Shown here: in pieces, positions 50,231 to 59,083 of the stretch
How the letters are laid out: each line of letters starts with the position of its first letter
How positions within the stretch are numbered: position 1 is the first letter of the stretch
NCBI GenBank assembly: GCA_026399435.1
Contig: JAPLQX010000031.1
Location: 1 to 64,000 of the forward strand
Length of the DNA: 64,000 bases
Source: Rhodocyclales bacterium
Lineage (GTDB): Bacteria; Pseudomonadota; Gammaproteobacteria; Burkholderiales; Rhodocyclaceae
Direction: 5' to 3'
Made by a program: the position numbers and the translations under genes
Notes under the pieces: generated by a model
Told to the model about the DNA's origin: nothing
The model's database searches: none
The model's input: only the letters and a program-made list of their open reading frames with translations

Positions 50231-51853
50231 TCAGTTCTCCTCCGCCACCATCCTGATCGCGCCGCAGGGGCACTCGGTGGCGCAGATGCCGCAGCCTTTG
50301 CAGTAGTCGAAGTTGAACTTGAAACGCTTGCCGGGGCCGAGCTTGATCACGGCGTTGTCGGGGCAGACGCCGTAGCAGTTGTCGCACTCGAAGCAGTTGC
50401 CGCAGGACATGCAGCGGCGCGCCTCGAACAGCGCATTGGTTTCGTCGAGTCCGCCCAGCACTTCCTCGAAGGTGGACTGGCGGCGGATGATGTCGAGCAC
50501 CGGGCGCACGGTCTTCGGCGCGTCGGAGTAGTACCAGGAATTCATCCGCTCGATGGTGGCGATCTCGGCCTTGGGCAGCGGCGCGTACTGCTCGCCGCGC
50601 AGCCAGGCGTCGATCGCGCGTGCGGCCTTCTTGCCATGGCCGACGGCGACGGTGACGGTGCGCTCGTTGCCGGCCATGTCGCCGCCGGCGAAGACGCCGG
50701 GGTGGCCGGTCATCATGCCGGCATCGACCTTGATCATGCCGCCTTCGACGACCAGGCCCGGCACGTTTTCGAGCAACGAGAGGTCGGCGTCCTGGCCCAA
50801 TGCCAGTACTACGGAGTCGGCCTCGATGCGTTCGAATTCGCCGGTCGGCTGCGGGAAACCCTTGTCGTCGAGCGCCATTTTCTCGACCATGATGTCGGAC
50901 TCACCGGCTTCCTTGATGGTCGTCAGCCACTTGATCGAGATGCCTTCCTGCAGCGCCTCCTCGACCTCGAAATCGTGCGCCGGCATCTTGTCGCGGGTGC
51001 GGCGGTAGACGATGATCGCCTCTTCCGCGCCGAGGCGTTTGGCGGTGCGCGCGACGTCGATGGCGGTGTTGCCGCCACCGTAGACCACCACCTTGCGGCC
51101 CAGCATCGGCGCGTCGTGGCCTTCCATGCCGCGCAGAACGGCGACCGCATCGAGCACCTTGTTGGCATCGCCGGCGGGGATGTAGGCGCGCTTGGCGATG
51201 TGGGCGCCGACGCCGAGGAACACGGCATCGAAGCCATCCTTCATCGCCTGCTGCACATCGGTGACCTTGGTCTGCAACTGGATTTCCACGCCGAAATCAA
51301 TGAGCCTCTGGATCTCGGCATCGAGCACGTCGCGCGGCAGGCGGTACTTGGGGATACCGAAGCGCATCATGCCACCCGCGAGCGGCCCCGCTTCGTAGAT
51401 CACCGCCTTGTGCCCCATGCGGGTCAGGTGATAGGCCGCGGAAAGGCCGGCCGGGCCGGAACCGACTACCAGCACGCGCTTGCCGGTAGCTGCTGCCGGC
51501 GGCGCGAATTTCCAGCCTTGCTTGCGTGCCTCGTCGCCGAGGAAGCGCTCGACCGAATTGATGCCGACGGCGGAATCGACATGCTGCCGGTTGCAGCCGC
51601 CCTCGCAGGGGTGGTAGCAGACGCGGCCCATGATCGCCGGCAGCGGATTGTTCTCGACCAGCGCGTGCCAGGCTTTTTCGTAATCGCCGGCTTCGGCGTG
51701 GAACAGCCAGCCCTGGATGTTCTCGCCGGCGGGGCAGGCGGCATTGCAGGGCGGCAGGCGGTCGACGTACTCGGGGCGGAAGGTGCGCCAGGAACCGGTG
51801 TGGTTGGCCAGCGAGGAACCCGGGTCGAGGGTGATGGCGAAGGGTTTGTCCAT
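50231..51853 (-). CDS. NAD(P)-binding flavin/Fe-S oxidoreductase subunit of a 2-oxoacid oxidoreductase
   Basis: 540-aa GltD-like protein. The N-terminal domain has Fe-S-type cysteines (PPCNAACPAGENIQGW; CYHPCEGGCNR). It is followed by an FAD-binding fold (VLVVGSGPAGLSAAYHLTRM), an NAD(P)-binding fold (VVVYGGGNTAIDVARTA) and GQDAD...GVFAGGDMAGNERTVTVAVG. A C-terminal two-cluster ferredoxin domain (CMSCGNCFECDNC; CKGCGICATECPCGAI) takes the place of a separate delta subunit. It is last in the gamma-alpha-beta cluster, so it probably passes electrons from the oxidoreductase to NAD(P). The ATG at 51853 was chosen by family alignment. Confidence 0.9.
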   Translation of the reverse strand: MDKPFAITLDPGSSLANHTGSWRTFRPEYVDRLPPCNAACPAGENIQGWLFHAEAGDYEKAWHALVENNPLPAIMGRVCYHPCEGGCNRQHVDSAVGINSVERFLGDEARKQGWKFAPPAAATGKRVLVVGSGPAGLSAAYHLTRMGHKAVIYEAGPLAGGMMRFGIPKYRLPRDVLDAEIQRLIDFGVEIQLQTKVTDVQQAMKDGFDAVFLGVGAHIAKRAYIPAGDANKVLDAVAVLRGMEGHDAPMLGRKVVVYGGGNTAIDVARTAKRLGAEEAIIVYRRTRDKMPAHDFEVEEALQEGISIKWLTTIKEAGESDIMVEKMALDDKGFPQPTGEFERIEADSVVLALGQDADLSLLENVPGLVVEGGMIKVDAGMMTGHPGVFAGGDMAGNERTVTVAVGHGKKAARAIDAWLRGEQYAPLPKAEIATIERMNSWYYSDAPKTVRPVLDIIRRQSTFEEVLGGLDETNALFEARRCMSCGNCFECDNCYGVCPDNAVIKLGPGKRFKFNFDYCKGCGICATECPCGAIRMVAEEN

Positions 51854-51854
51854 T

Positions 51855-52868
51855 TCAGTGGTCCCCTTTGCGGGCCTGCAGCCCGTACTTGCGGATGTTC
51901 TTGTCGGCCAGCGCCTGGATATGCGCAATCGTTTCGACCGCAGGCGTCTTGCCGAACAGGTGGGCGTAGCGCTTCTGCGGCCGCAGGTAGTCTTCCACCG
52001 GCAGTGGCCGCCGTATCGCCAGCACCGACTTTATCTCTCCGTGCTCGGCCTCGAATACCGGGAAGATGCCGGTTTCCTTGGCCAGGCGCGCCATCTTGAT
52101 GGTGTCGTGCGAGGCCGTGCCCCAGCCCAGCGGGCAGGGCACCAGGATGTGGATGTAGCGTGCCCCGCGGAATTCCATGGCGCGGCGGACCTTGGCTTCG
52201 AGGTCGCGCAGGTCGGCCACGGTGGCGGTGGCGACGTAGGGGATCTCATGCGCCATGGCGATGGCCGGCAGGAACTTGCCCTGGCCGAAGACGTTGCCGG
52301 GCGCGGGCCCGACGGCCATGGTGGTGGCGGTGCGCGCCGCCGGCGGTGTCGCCGAGGAGCGTTGCACGCCGGTGTTCATGTAACCGCCGTTGTCATAGCA
52401 GATGTAGAGGACATCGTCATTGCGCTCGAACATGCCGGACAGGCAGCCGAAACCGATGTCGGTGGTGCCGCCGTCGCCGCCCTGGGCGACCACCCGTGTC
52501 CTGGGGGTCTGCGTCAGGCCCTTGACCTTGAGTGCGGCGGCGATGCCGGTGGCGACCGCCGCCGTGTTGCCGAACAGCGAATGGATCCACGGAATCTGCC
52601 ATGAGGTTTCGGGGTAGGGCGTCGAGAACACCTCGAGGCAGCCCGTGGCATTGGCCGCGATGACCTGACCGTCGGTCGCCTCCATCGCGGCGTCGATCGC
52701 GTAGCGCGCGCCGAGCGCCTCGCCGCAGCCCTGGCAGGCGCGATGGCCGGAGTTGATCGAGTTGAAGCGCTTCGTGCTGGCCTGCACGCTGCGTTCTTCG
52801 GGCGGCAGAAGGCGGTTGCCGACGGTGAAGGTGCCGGTCTGGTAGAACTTGACGGGTTGGAAGCTCAT
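51855..52868 (-). CDS. porB: 2-oxoacid (pyruvate-type) ferredoxin oxidoreductase, beta subunit
   Basis: 337-aa TPP-binding subunit. [4Fe-4S] cysteines are visible in HRACQGCGEALGARY, ATGCLEVFSTPYPETSW and VPCPLGWG. The TPP/Mg motif reads AQGGDGGTTDIGFGCLSGMF ending in CYDNGGYMNTG. The ATG at 52868 has AGGGA at good spacing; a GTG lies one codon upstream. It is adjacent to porA and the flavin subunit with gaps of 10 and 1 bp. Pyruvate is the default substrate, but phenylglyoxylate-type enzymes share this fold. Confidence 0.92.
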   Translation of the reverse strand: MSFQPVKFYQTGTFTVGNRLLPPEERSVQASTKRFNSINSGHRACQGCGEALGARYAIDAAMEATDGQVIAANATGCLEVFSTPYPETSWQIPWIHSLFGNTAAVATGIAAALKVKGLTQTPRTRVVAQGGDGGTTDIGFGCLSGMFERNDDVLYICYDNGGYMNTGVQRSSATPPAARTATTMAVGPAPGNVFGQGKFLPAIAMAHEIPYVATATVADLRDLEAKVRRAMEFRGARYIHILVPCPLGWGTASHDTIKMARLAKETGIFPVFEAEHGEIKSVLAIRRPLPVEDYLRPQKRYAHLFGKTPAVETIAHIQALADKNIRKYGLQARKGDH

Positions 52869-52878
52869 CACCGTTCCC

Positions 52879-54132
52879 TTAGTAGTTGCGCGCGGCGACG
52901 ACGCCCACGTCGCGCAGCAGGTTCTCGGCCACCGGGCCGGAGCGGCGGTGTGCCTTCTCGCGCTCGAGCTGCTTGTTGACCATGTTCCAGTCGAGGTCGA
53001 GGAAGGTCAGCGGCTCCAGTGCGTCCTGCTCGGCCTGGCGGAACAGGCCGTGCAGCGACTTCTTGGTGATGGCGCGCCCGCCGAGGCCGGCGATCACGGT
53101 ATAGCCGTGCATGTGCAGGCCGGACAGCGCCATGCGCACGTTGGTGGACAGGATGCCGCCCAGCCCCACCGCCATGCTCTTTTCCAGCACCACAACACGC
53201 TTGGCGCCCTGCAGGCTTTCGCGCACGCGTGCCAGCGGGAAGGGACGGAACAGGGTGATGCCGAGCACGCCGATCTTGTGACCCGCGTCGCGCATCTCGT
53301 CGATCACGTCCTTGATGGTGCCGAGCACCGAGCCCATGGCGACGATGATGGTCTCGGCGTCCTCGGTGCGGTAGGTGTGGGTCAGCCCGCCGCTGTCGCG
53401 GCCGAACACCGACTTGAACTCCGCCGCATAGGACGGAATCAGCTCCAGCGCCTCCATCTGCTTGGCATGGGCCAGGTAGCGCACTTCCATGAAGGCCTCG
53501 GGGCCGACCATGGCGCCGATCGACACCGGTTCGCCGGGATCGAGCATCTGGCGCGGCACGTACTTCGGCAGGTAGGCGTCGACCTGCGCCTGGGTCGGCA
53601 TGTCGACGCGCTCGTAAGCGTGGGTGAGGATGAAGCCGTCCATGCAGACCATTACCGGCAACGACAATTCCTCGGCGAGGCGGAAGGCCTGGATGTGCAG
53701 GTCGAGCGCCTCCTGGTTGGTTTCGGCGAACAGCTGCAGCCAGCCCGAATCGCGCTGCGACAGGGCGTCGGAATGATCGTTCCAGATGTTGATCGGCGCA
53801 CCGATTGCGCGGTTGGCCACGGTCATGACGATCGGCAGGCCGAGGCCGGAGGCGTTGTAGACCGCCTCGGCCATGAACAGCAGGCCTTGCGAGGCCGTCG
53901 CCGTGTAGCTGCGCGCGCCGGCGGCGGACGAGCCGATGGCCACCGACATGGCGGCGAATTCGGATTCGACGTTGATGAACTCGCAGGGGCTGAGCGTGCC
54001 GTCCTTGACCATTTCGCCCAGCGCCTCGACGATGTGGGTCTGCGGCGAAATCGGATAGGCGCAGATCACTTCGGGCCGGCACATGGCGACGGCTTCGGCG
54101 ACGGCGCGGCTGCCTTCCATTTGCTTAAGCAT
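52879..54132 (-). CDS. porA: 2-oxoacid (pyruvate-type) ferredoxin oxidoreductase, alpha subunit
   Basis: 417-aa alpha subunit. The pyrimidine-binding core starts GSRAVAEAVAMCRPEVICAYPISPQTHIVE (as GSRAVAEAVAMCRPEV and AYPISPQTHIVE) and includes NVESEFAAMSVAIGSSAAG and TATASQGLLFMAE. The C-terminal domain has GSVLGTIKDVIDEMRDAG. The ATG overlaps the porG end by 8 bp. Together with PorB it oxidatively decarboxylates a 2-oxoacid to acyl-CoA. Confidence 0.92.
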   Translation of the reverse strand: MLKQMEGSRAVAEAVAMCRPEVICAYPISPQTHIVEALGEMVKDGTLSPCEFINVESEFAAMSVAIGSSAAGARSYTATASQGLLFMAEAVYNASGLGLPIVMTVANRAIGAPINIWNDHSDALSQRDSGWLQLFAETNQEALDLHIQAFRLAEELSLPVMVCMDGFILTHAYERVDMPTQAQVDAYLPKYVPRQMLDPGEPVSIGAMVGPEAFMEVRYLAHAKQMEALELIPSYAAEFKSVFGRDSGGLTHTYRTEDAETIIVAMGSVLGTIKDVIDEMRDAGHKIGVLGITLFRPFPLARVRESLQGAKRVVVLEKSMAVGLGGILSTNVRMALSGLHMHGYTVIAGLGGRAITKKSLHGLFRQAEQDALEPLTFLDLDWNMVNKQLEREKAHRRSGPVAENLLRDVGVVAARNY

Positions 54133-54721
54133 GCTCGGTTTCCTTTCTGCGAGCCTCGTCCATCTCGGCCTTGACAATCGCATAGGCTTCGCGGGCGGCG
54201 GCGATGTTGCCCTCCGCCACCTTGCCCTTGAACCGTTCGTTGATCGCCTTGATCACCGACTCGAGCTGCAGCACTCCTGCCACCGCGGCAAAGCCGCCGA
54301 GCAGAGGCACATTCGGAACCGGCCGGCCGACGTGCTTCAAGGCCAGCTCCATCGCCGGCACCGTGCACAGCCGCTCATGGCGCCAGTCGCGGATCATGTC
54401 GCCCAAGCCCAGTTGATCGAAAGTCTTGCTGGTATTGATCAGGATGTAGCCGTCCTTCTTGAGGCCGGCGAAGACATCGACCTGATGCAGCAGGGTCGGG
54501 TCCTGGATGATGATTGCATCAGGCTCCATGATCGGCTCGCGCAGGCGGATTTCCTTGTCGTCGATGCGGCAGAAGGCCACCACGGGCGCCCCCATCCGCT
54601 CGGAGCCGAAACTGGGAAAGGCCTGGGCATGGCGCCCCTCGTCGAAAGCCGCCACCGACAACATCTCGGCCGCGGTCACCACACCCTGGCCGCCGCGACC
54701 GTGAATTCGAACCTGGAACAT
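54125..54721 (-). CDS. porG: 2-oxoacid (pyruvate-type) ferredoxin oxidoreductase, gamma subunit
   Basis: 198-aa gamma subunit that helps bind CoA. The N-terminus FQVRIHGRGGQGVVTAAEML and AFPSFGSERMGAPVVAFCRI are the family signature. CAGGAGGAG lies 2-3 bp off the ideal distance from the ATG. It is first of the four-gene operon and divergent from aroG across 138 bp. Confidence 0.92.
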   Translation of the reverse strand: MFQVRIHGRGGQGVVTAAEMLSVAAFDEGRHAQAFPSFGSERMGAPVVAFCRIDDKEIRLREPIMEPDAIIIQDPTLLHQVDVFAGLKKDGYILINTSKTFDQLGLGDMIRDWRHERLCTVPAMELALKHVGRPVPNVPLLGGFAAVAGVLQLESVIKAINERFKGKVAEGNIAAAREAYAIVKAEMDEARRKETEHA

Positions 54722-54859
54722 GACTCCTCCTGAGGTTGCGATACCAAGGCGACTTTACCCCTTCGCGCGCCGAACGGGAATACGTGAAAACCGCTAGTTG
54801 AAGCCTGCGCCGGCTTCCGACCGGTAGAATCACGCCTTTATCCGCATTCAAGACAAAGC

Positions 54860-55927
54860 ATGAAGCACATTACCGACGACGTCCGCATCCGCGAGATCAA
54901 GGAACTCTCACCCCCCGGGCACATCCTGCGCGAGTTTCCGGCCACCGATCTGGCGGCGGAAACCACCTACGAGGCGCGCCAGGCGGTGCATCGCGTGTTG
55001 CACGGCGCCGACGGCCGCCTGGTGGTGGTGGTCGGACCCTGCTCGATCCATGACTACGACGCGGCGATGGAATACGCGCGCAAGCTGCGCGCGGAGGCCG
55101 CGCGATTTGACGACGACCTGCTGATCCTGATGCGCGTGTATTTCGAGAAGCCGCGCACCACGGTGGGCTGGAAGGGGCTGATCAACGACCCGCGCATGGA
55201 TGGCAGCTTCCGGATCAATGACGGCCTGCGCCTGGCGCGCAAGCTGCTGTGGGAAGTCAATGAGCTGGGCCTGCCTTGTGCCACGGAATTTCTCGACACC
55301 ATCACGCCGCAATACACGGCGGACCTGATCAGCTGGGGCGCGATCGGCGCGCGCACCACGGAATCGCAGGTGCATCGCGAACTGGCCTCGGGCCTTTCCT
55401 GTCCCGTTGGTTTCAAGAACGGCACCGACGGCAACATCAGGATCGCCGTCGATGCGATCAAGGCTGCGGCCAGTCCCCATCATTTTCTGTCGGTGACCAA
55501 GGCGGGCCACTCCGCCATCGTGTCCACCAACGGCAACGAGGACTGCCATGTCATCCTGCGCGGCGGCAAGACGCCGAATTACGACGCCGCGGCGGTCGAT
55601 GCCGCGTGCACCGAGCTGGGCAAGGCCGGTCTTGCGGCGCGCGTTATGATCGACTTTTCGCATGCCAACAGCAGCAAGCAGTTCAAGCGCCAGATCGACG
55701 TCGCGCGCGATGTGGCGGCGCAGATGGCGGCCGGCGAAGACCGCATCTTCGGCGTCATGATCGAGTCGCATCTCAAGGAAGGCCGGCAGGATCTGACGCC
55801 GGGCAAGCCGCTTGAATACGGCGTTTCGGTCACCGATGCTTGTATCGGCTGGGATGACACGCTGGTCGCGCTGGAAATTCTCGCCGACGCGGTGAAGGCT
55901 CGCCGCATCGCCCTCGCCGACAAGTAA
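54860..55927 (+). CDS. aroG: 3-deoxy-7-phosphoheptulonate synthase (class I)
   Basis: 355-aa DAHP synthase that starts aromatic amino acid synthesis. Motifs include VVVVGPCSIHDYDAAMEYA, LMRVYFEKPRTTVGWKGLIND, ATEFLDTITPQYTADLISWGAIGARTTESQ (as TEFLDTITPQY and WGAIGARTTESQ) and VMIDFSHANSSK. The N-terminal EIKELSPPG region carries the feedback-regulatory element of this class. The isoform sensitivity (Phe or Tyr) is not readable. It is preceded by a TAGAAT -10-like element near 54829 and followed 9 bp later by the GT39 gene. Confidence 0.95.
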   Translation: MKHITDDVRIREIKELSPPGHILREFPATDLAAETTYEARQAVHRVLHGADGRLVVVVGPCSIHDYDAAMEYARKLRAEAARFDDDLLILMRVYFEKPRTTVGWKGLINDPRMDGSFRINDGLRLARKLLWEVNELGLPCATEFLDTITPQYTADLISWGAIGARTTESQVHRELASGLSCPVGFKNGTDGNIRIAVDAIKAAASPHHFLSVTKAGHSAIVSTNGNEDCHVILRGGKTPNYDAAAVDAACTELGKAGLAARVMIDFSHANSSKQFKRQIDVARDVAAQMAAGEDRIFGVMIESHLKEGRQDLTPGKPLEYGVSVTDACIGWDDTLVALEILADAVKARRIALADK

Positions 55928-55936
55928 GCCGCAAGC

Positions 55937-57649
55937 ATGACCGGCCGCCTGTTCGCCGCGCTGCTGGTCCTGACGCTGGTTTTCCGCTTCTGGCTGGCGG
56001 CGGCGTTTCCGATCACCGGCGACGAGGCCTATTTCATCTGGTGGGGCTGGAAACCGGACTGGGGCTTCTACGACCATCCGCCGATGATCGGCTGGTGGCT
56101 CGCTGCGCTGCTGAAGCTGAGCGACGCCGAATGGTGGCTGCGTCTGCCGGTCATCCTGCAGCCGGCGCTGCTTGCCCTGGGCGTGTATTGGGCGCTGCCG
56201 CGACTGGTCGCCGGAACTGGGGGTGCCCCCGGCCGGGAAGAATCGTCCCGGCCGCCCCCCATGGGGGCCAAGTCGTTCTTGGGGCGGCCCGGCGAACGAC
56301 TTGACGACGAACGCCGGCTGTGGGCGGCCGTGCTGGTGCTGCTGGCGCCGGTGAGTGTCTGGAACGTGTTCATCACCACCGACACGCCGCTGATCTACTT
56401 CAGCGTGTTTTCCGGACTGGCATGGATACGAGTCTCCCGCGACGGCGAAGGGGATGGAACGCGCAGTCGCGCTTGGCACTGGTATCTGGCCGCCGGCCTG
56501 CTGCTGGCGGGGGCGGTGCTCTCCAAGTATTTCGCGGCGATTCTCGGCTTCGCCTATCTGGTGGATGTGCTGAGGCGGCGCAAGTCCGGCGCATGGACCG
56601 GGCTGGCCATCGCCTATGCCTGCACGCTGCCGGCGCTGGCCCTGATGGCCTGGTGGAACAGCGGCCATTGCTGGCCGAACTACATGTTCAACTTCGTCAA
56701 TCGCCACGGCGATGCCGGCTGGTCGCTGAAGACGCCGCTGCTCTATGTGGTGACGCTGATTTATGTGCTGGGGCCGCCGGTGCTTTGGCTGGCGTGGCGC
56801 AATCGCCGCGTTGTGGGGCCGGCTTCAGCCGGCCAAGGAGTTGATGGCGGTGTAGGGCCGGCTTCAGCCGGCCAAGGAGTTAATGGCGGACTAAAGTCCG
56901 CCCTACGGTCCGCCCTACGGTCCGCGCCACCGCAATCGGCGCTCGGCACGCTGGCGTGGGTGCCCTTCGTGCTGTTCGCCGGGCTTTCGCTGGTGAAGCA
57001 GATCGGCCTGCACTGGCTGCTTTCCTTCGTGCCCTTCGCCCTGATCTGGCTTGCGCTGCGCCTGACACCCGTCAGCTTGCGCCGTCTCGGCCTGTTCTTC
57101 GCCGGATTTGCGCTTGCGCACATTGCCGGCATCCTGGTCGTATCCCGCGTGCCGCTGGAAACCTGGCAGAAGACCCGGCTTTACGACGGCATCGTGCTGA
57201 GCTTTGAACATCAGGCGCTGGCCACGGAACTGCAACCGTATCGTCAGGACTGGGTGCTGGCGATGGACGGCTATTCGAATGCCGTGACACTGGGCTACAA
57301 CCTGCGCCAGTACGTCGTGGTCTTCGGCGAGGCGTCGAGCCATGCCCGGCACGATGATCTGGTGACCGATTTCCGCGCACTTGCGGGGCGCAACTTCCTG
57401 ATCCTGAGGAAGTCCGCACCGAACCTGGACGACTACCGCAAGTATTTCCGCCAGGTCAGTGCGGACAGCTTCGAGATACGCGGCGCGCGCTTCTGGCGGG
57501 TGAAGGGCGAGAGCTTCGACTATGCGGCCTATCGCGACGGGGTGCTGGCGGTCGTCAGGCAGAAATACTATGCGATTCCGGCCTGGTTGCCGCAAACTGC
57601 GTGCTACATGTGCGATCGATATTTCCCGGGGGAAGCATGCCGTCGTTGA
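55937..57649 (+). CDS. GT39-family membrane glycosyltransferase with in-frame repeat insertions
   Basis: 570-aa polytopic ArnT/PMT-like glycosyltransferase that uses a lipid-linked sugar donor. The catalytic first-loop acidic pair is in FPITGDEAYFIWWGW, and FYDHPPMIGWWLAALL is the family signature. Two segments look inserted. Residues about 94-125 (GTGGAPGREESSRPPPMGAK...) come from a GC-rich palindromic repeat. Residues about 293-334 come from a 39-bp tandem repeat and palindromes (VGPASAGQGVDGG repeated). Both keep the frame and fall in loops between membrane helices. It overlaps the next gene by 13 bp. Confidence 0.88.
   Translation: MTGRLFAALLVLTLVFRFWLAAAFPITGDEAYFIWWGWKPDWGFYDHPPMIGWWLAALLKLSDAEWWLRLPVILQPALLALGVYWALPRLVAGTGGAPGREESSRPPPMGAKSFLGRPGERLDDERRLWAAVLVLLAPVSVWNVFITTDTPLIYFSVFSGLAWIRVSRDGEGDGTRSRAWHWYLAAGLLLAGAVLSKYFAAILGFAYLVDVLRRRKSGAWTGLAIAYACTLPALALMAWWNSGHCWPNYMFNFVNRHGDAGWSLKTPLLYVVTLIYVLGPPVLWLAWRNRRVVGPASAGQGVDGGVGPASAGQGVNGGLKSALRSALRSAPPQSALGTLAWVPFVLFAGLSLVKQIGLHWLLSFVPFALIWLALRLTPVSLRRLGLFFAGFALAHIAGILVVSRVPLETWQKTRLYDGIVLSFEHQALATELQPYRQDWVLAMDGYSNAVTLGYNLRQYVVVFGEASSHARHDDLVTDFRALAGRNFLILRKSAPNLDDYRKYFRQVSADSFEIRGARFWRVKGESFDYAAYRDGVLAVVRQKYYAIPAWLPQTACYMCDRYFPGEACRR
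56212..56310. repeat. GC-rich palindromic repeat inside the GT39 gene
   Basis: A stretch containing GGGGGTGCCCCCGGCCGGGA and later CCCCCCATGGGGG can form several hairpins. It is in frame with the gene and encodes a Pro/Gly/Arg/Ser-rich loop that does not look like family sequence. Confidence 0.6.
56816..56935. repeat. REP-like tandem repeat inside the GT39 gene
   Basis: GGGCCGGCTTCAGCCGGCCA (start of a 35-bp unit) occurs at 56816 and 56855, a 39-bp period equal to 13 codons. Next come GGCGGACTAAAGTCCGCC (a palindrome) and two tandem CTACGGTCCGCC units. All of it is translated in frame. Confidence 0.85.
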
Positions 57650-58533
57650 TGCCGTCGTTGCTGCGTCTGATGCGCCCGCACCAGTGGCTGAAGAACGGCT
57701 TCGTCTTCGTCGGGCTGCTGTTCGGCCACGCCTGGACCGACCCGGTCAAGCTCGGGCAGGCGCTGGCCGCCTTTGCCGCCTTCTGCCTGCTGGCGTCCGC
57801 CGTGTATGTGATGAACGATCTGATCGACCGCGAGCAGGATCGGCTGCATCCGAAGAAGAAGAGCCGGCCGCTGGCGGCGGGCACGGTGAGCGGCCCTGCC
57901 GCCCTTACCCTCGCCGCGGTGTGCCTGATTGCCGGTGGCACCATCGCCTGGCAGTTCGCCGGCTCGGCGCCATGGATCTTCTTCGCCTATGTCGCGCTCA
58001 ACGTCGCGTACAGCTTCGGCCTCAAGCACGTCGTCATCCTCGATGTCTTCATCATCGCCTCGGGCTTCATGCTGCGCATCCTGGCCGGCACCCTGGGCCT
58101 CGGCATCGCACCGTCGCAGTGGCTGCTGCTGTGCGGCCTGATGCTCACGCTGTTTCTCGGCTTCGCCAAGCGCCGCGCCGAACTCAACGCGCTGCTGGCC
58201 GACAGTGCCGGTCACCGTCGCGTGCTGGAACACTACACGGCACCCATGCTCGACCAGTTCATCGGCATCGCCGCGGCGGGAACGGTGATCTCCTACGCGC
58301 TCTATACGGTGAGCGCGGAGACCATGGCCCTGCACGGGACGCGCGGCCTGATCGCGACCGTGCCCTTCGTGCTCTACGGCATGTTGCGCTACCTGTGGCG
58401 TCTGCACACCCGCGGCGGCGGCGGCGATCCGGCGCAGGAACTGCTGACCGATCCGCATCTTCTGGCGGCGACGGCGGGATGGCTCTTGTTGGTGCTGGCC
58501 CTGCTGGGCGGGGCTATAATGCCAAAGCCATGA
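57637..58533 (+). CDS. UbiA-type prenyltransferase (decaprenyl-phosphate phosphoribosyltransferase-like)
   Basis: 298-aa membrane prenyltransferase. RPHQWLKNGFVFVGLLFGHAW, the first metal site VMNDLIDREQDRLHPKKKSRPLAAG (as NDLIDREQDRLHPKK) and a second conserved region around LDVFIIASGFMLRILAG match the UbiA branch acting on decaprenyl-phosphate and PRPP. The ATG has GGGGGAAGC directly upstream and lies in the end of the GT39 gene. A role in arabinosyl-type lipid-linked sugar supply for the neighbouring glycosyltransferase is plausible. Confidence 0.85.
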   Translation: MPSLMPSLLRLMRPHQWLKNGFVFVGLLFGHAWTDPVKLGQALAAFAAFCLLASAVYVMNDLIDREQDRLHPKKKSRPLAAGTVSGPAALTLAAVCLIAGGTIAWQFAGSAPWIFFAYVALNVAYSFGLKHVVILDVFIIASGFMLRILAGTLGLGIAPSQWLLLCGLMLTLFLGFAKRRAELNALLADSAGHRRVLEHYTAPMLDQFIGIAAAGTVISYALYTVSAETMALHGTRGLIATVPFVLYGMLRYLWRLHTRGGGGDPAQELLTDPHLLAATAGWLLLVLALLGGAIMPKP

Positions 58534-59060
58534 GTTCGATCGATAAAATCCCCAACGTCGAGTATCTCGGCGATGCCACGCCCTTCGTCGGCCGCATCCG
58601 CGAGATCATCGAGGTCATTCAGCTGTTCGAGGACTTCGAAGCTGACGAGCTGGAAGGGCTCGCGCGCTACATGCGCTGCTACCGCGCGCCGCTGGGCACA
58701 GAAATCATTCGCGAGGGCGACGACGGGGACTTCATGCTTCTGCTGCTGGATGGCGCCGTCGAGATCGTCAAGAAGGACGTGCGCGGGCTGCCGCAGATCA
58801 TGGGCAGTGCCGGTCCGGGCAAGACGCTGGGCGAGATGTCGCTGATCGACGGCGAGCCGCGTTTTGCCAGCTGCGTTTCGCTCGATACCGTCGAAATCGC
58901 CGTGCTGAATCGCGAAGACCTGTCGCGCATGATTACCGAAGAACCGCGCATCGGCGTCAAGCTGCTGATGGAATTGCTGATGCTGCTCAATCAGCGGCTG
59001 CGCAGCGTCAGCGCGCAACTGATGGATTGCGTGGAAGCGCGGCGTTCGCGCATTCGCTAG
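58530..59060 (+). CDS. Cyclic-nucleotide-binding domain protein
   Basis: 176-aa stand-alone CAP_ED domain without a DNA-binding or enzymatic domain. The phosphate-binding cassette is LGEMSLIDGEPRFASCVSLD, with both the Glu and Arg that contact cyclic nucleotide in CAP. YRAPLGTEIIREGDDGDFMLLLLDGAVEIVKKD is the beta-barrel core (shown as GTEIIREGDDGDFMLLL). The ATG overlaps the previous stop (ATGA). The partner through which it signals is unknown. Confidence 0.88.
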   Translation: MSSIDKIPNVEYLGDATPFVGRIREIIEVIQLFEDFEADELEGLARYMRCYRAPLGTEIIREGDDGDFMLLLLDGAVEIVKKDVRGLPQIMGSAGPGKTLGEMSLIDGEPRFASCVSLDTVEIAVLNREDLSRMITEEPRIGVKLLMELLMLLNQRLRSVSAQLMDCVEARRSRIR

Positions 59061-59083
59061 CCGGCCTGCCCCCGCGCCTGGGT

